A DNA stretch of 24,560 nucleotides. Origin: Mailhella sp. (lineage in GTDB: Bacteria > Desulfobacterota > Desulfovibrionia > Desulfovibrionales > Desulfovibrionaceae). The position numbers and the translations under genes were made by a program. Numbering within the stretch: the stretch's first letter is position 1; each line of letters begins with the position of its first letter. Under the pieces are notes generated by a model, which was not told the DNA's origin, ran no database searches, and was given only the letters and a program-made list of their open reading frames with translations. Location: the NCBI GenBank assembly GCA_020024815.1, contig JAHHTE010000013.1:1-24560 (forward strand), in the 5' to 3' direction. This document shows, in pieces, positions 24,533 to 24,560 of this stretch.

Positions 24533-24560
24533 GACTTATATCTATGTTAAGGTATAAGTC
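24533..24560 (+). terminator. Hairpin after the tRNA, cut by the window end
   Basis: Arms GACTTATA (24533-24540) and TATAAGTC (24553-24560) are perfect and extend inward by TCT/AGG with one G-T pair, leaving a 6-base loop. It lies 10 bp after the tRNA. Any T-tract would be outside the window. Confidence 0.45.

Noticed and set aside
1..24560. CRISPR array, insertion sequences, prophage or defence genes
   Set aside because: No direct-repeat array, transposase, integrase or known defence domain was seen; composition is even throughout.

Overview
The window is AT-rich bacterial chromosome with strongly A/T-biased codons. It carries no insertion sequence, phage gene, CRISPR array or rRNA. The flagellar order flhA-flhF-fleN-fliA-cheY-fliL, the TamA/TamB pair and the fused DHH/CBS/tRNA-nucleotidyltransferase suggest a Desulfovibrionales-type organism (Desulfobacterota). 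The low GC would fit an AT-rich, host-adapted member such as Lawsonia. The genus is inferred from gene order and composition as I remember them, not from a search.

Minus strand, 64-8117: seven tightly packed co-directional genes, read right to left. They are formate-tetrahydrofolate ligase (fhs), a low-complexity TPR protein, a membrane-anchored AMIN-domain protein, mtnA, a class II aldolase, mtnP, and a glutamate/dicarboxylate symporter (GTG start). Gaps are 1-36 bp, with one 8-bp overlap. The trio mtnP-mtnA-aldolase forms a methylthioadenosine-processing cassette. It may be a DHAP-shunt-like route rather than the full methionine salvage pathway. A hairpin lies beyond the last gene.

Plus strand, 8239-14326: from a short divergent promoter region, tamA and tamB follow with a TAATG overlap. 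They encode the outer-membrane and inner-membrane halves of the translocation and assembly module. tamB is split by a single -1 frame change between 12123 and 12143, most simply a one-base loss, so it is either a recent pseudogene or a sequence error. A small convergent hypothetical gene (14323-14619) overlaps the end of tamB.

Plus strand, 14782-21532: a flagellar regulatory/export operon. It contains flhA (export gate), flhF (placement GTPase with eroded catalytic motifs), fleN/flhG (MinD-like ATPase), fliA (sigma-28), cheY, a FliL-family protein with a long acidic cytoplasmic tail, and two small genes of unknown role. One of these small proteins is membrane-anchored, coiled-coil and DUF2802-like.

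Plus strand, 21588-24523: a 934-residue DHH-CBS-CBS-tRNA nucleotidyltransferase fusion is followed by a CAU-anticodon tRNA with its own good sigma-70 promoter and an encoded CCA. A hairpin cut off by the window edge lies just downstream.

No clearly new system is visible. The best leads are the MTA cassette, the eroded FlhF with a matching FleN that lacks the activator helix, the split tamB, and the CCA-enzyme fusion.
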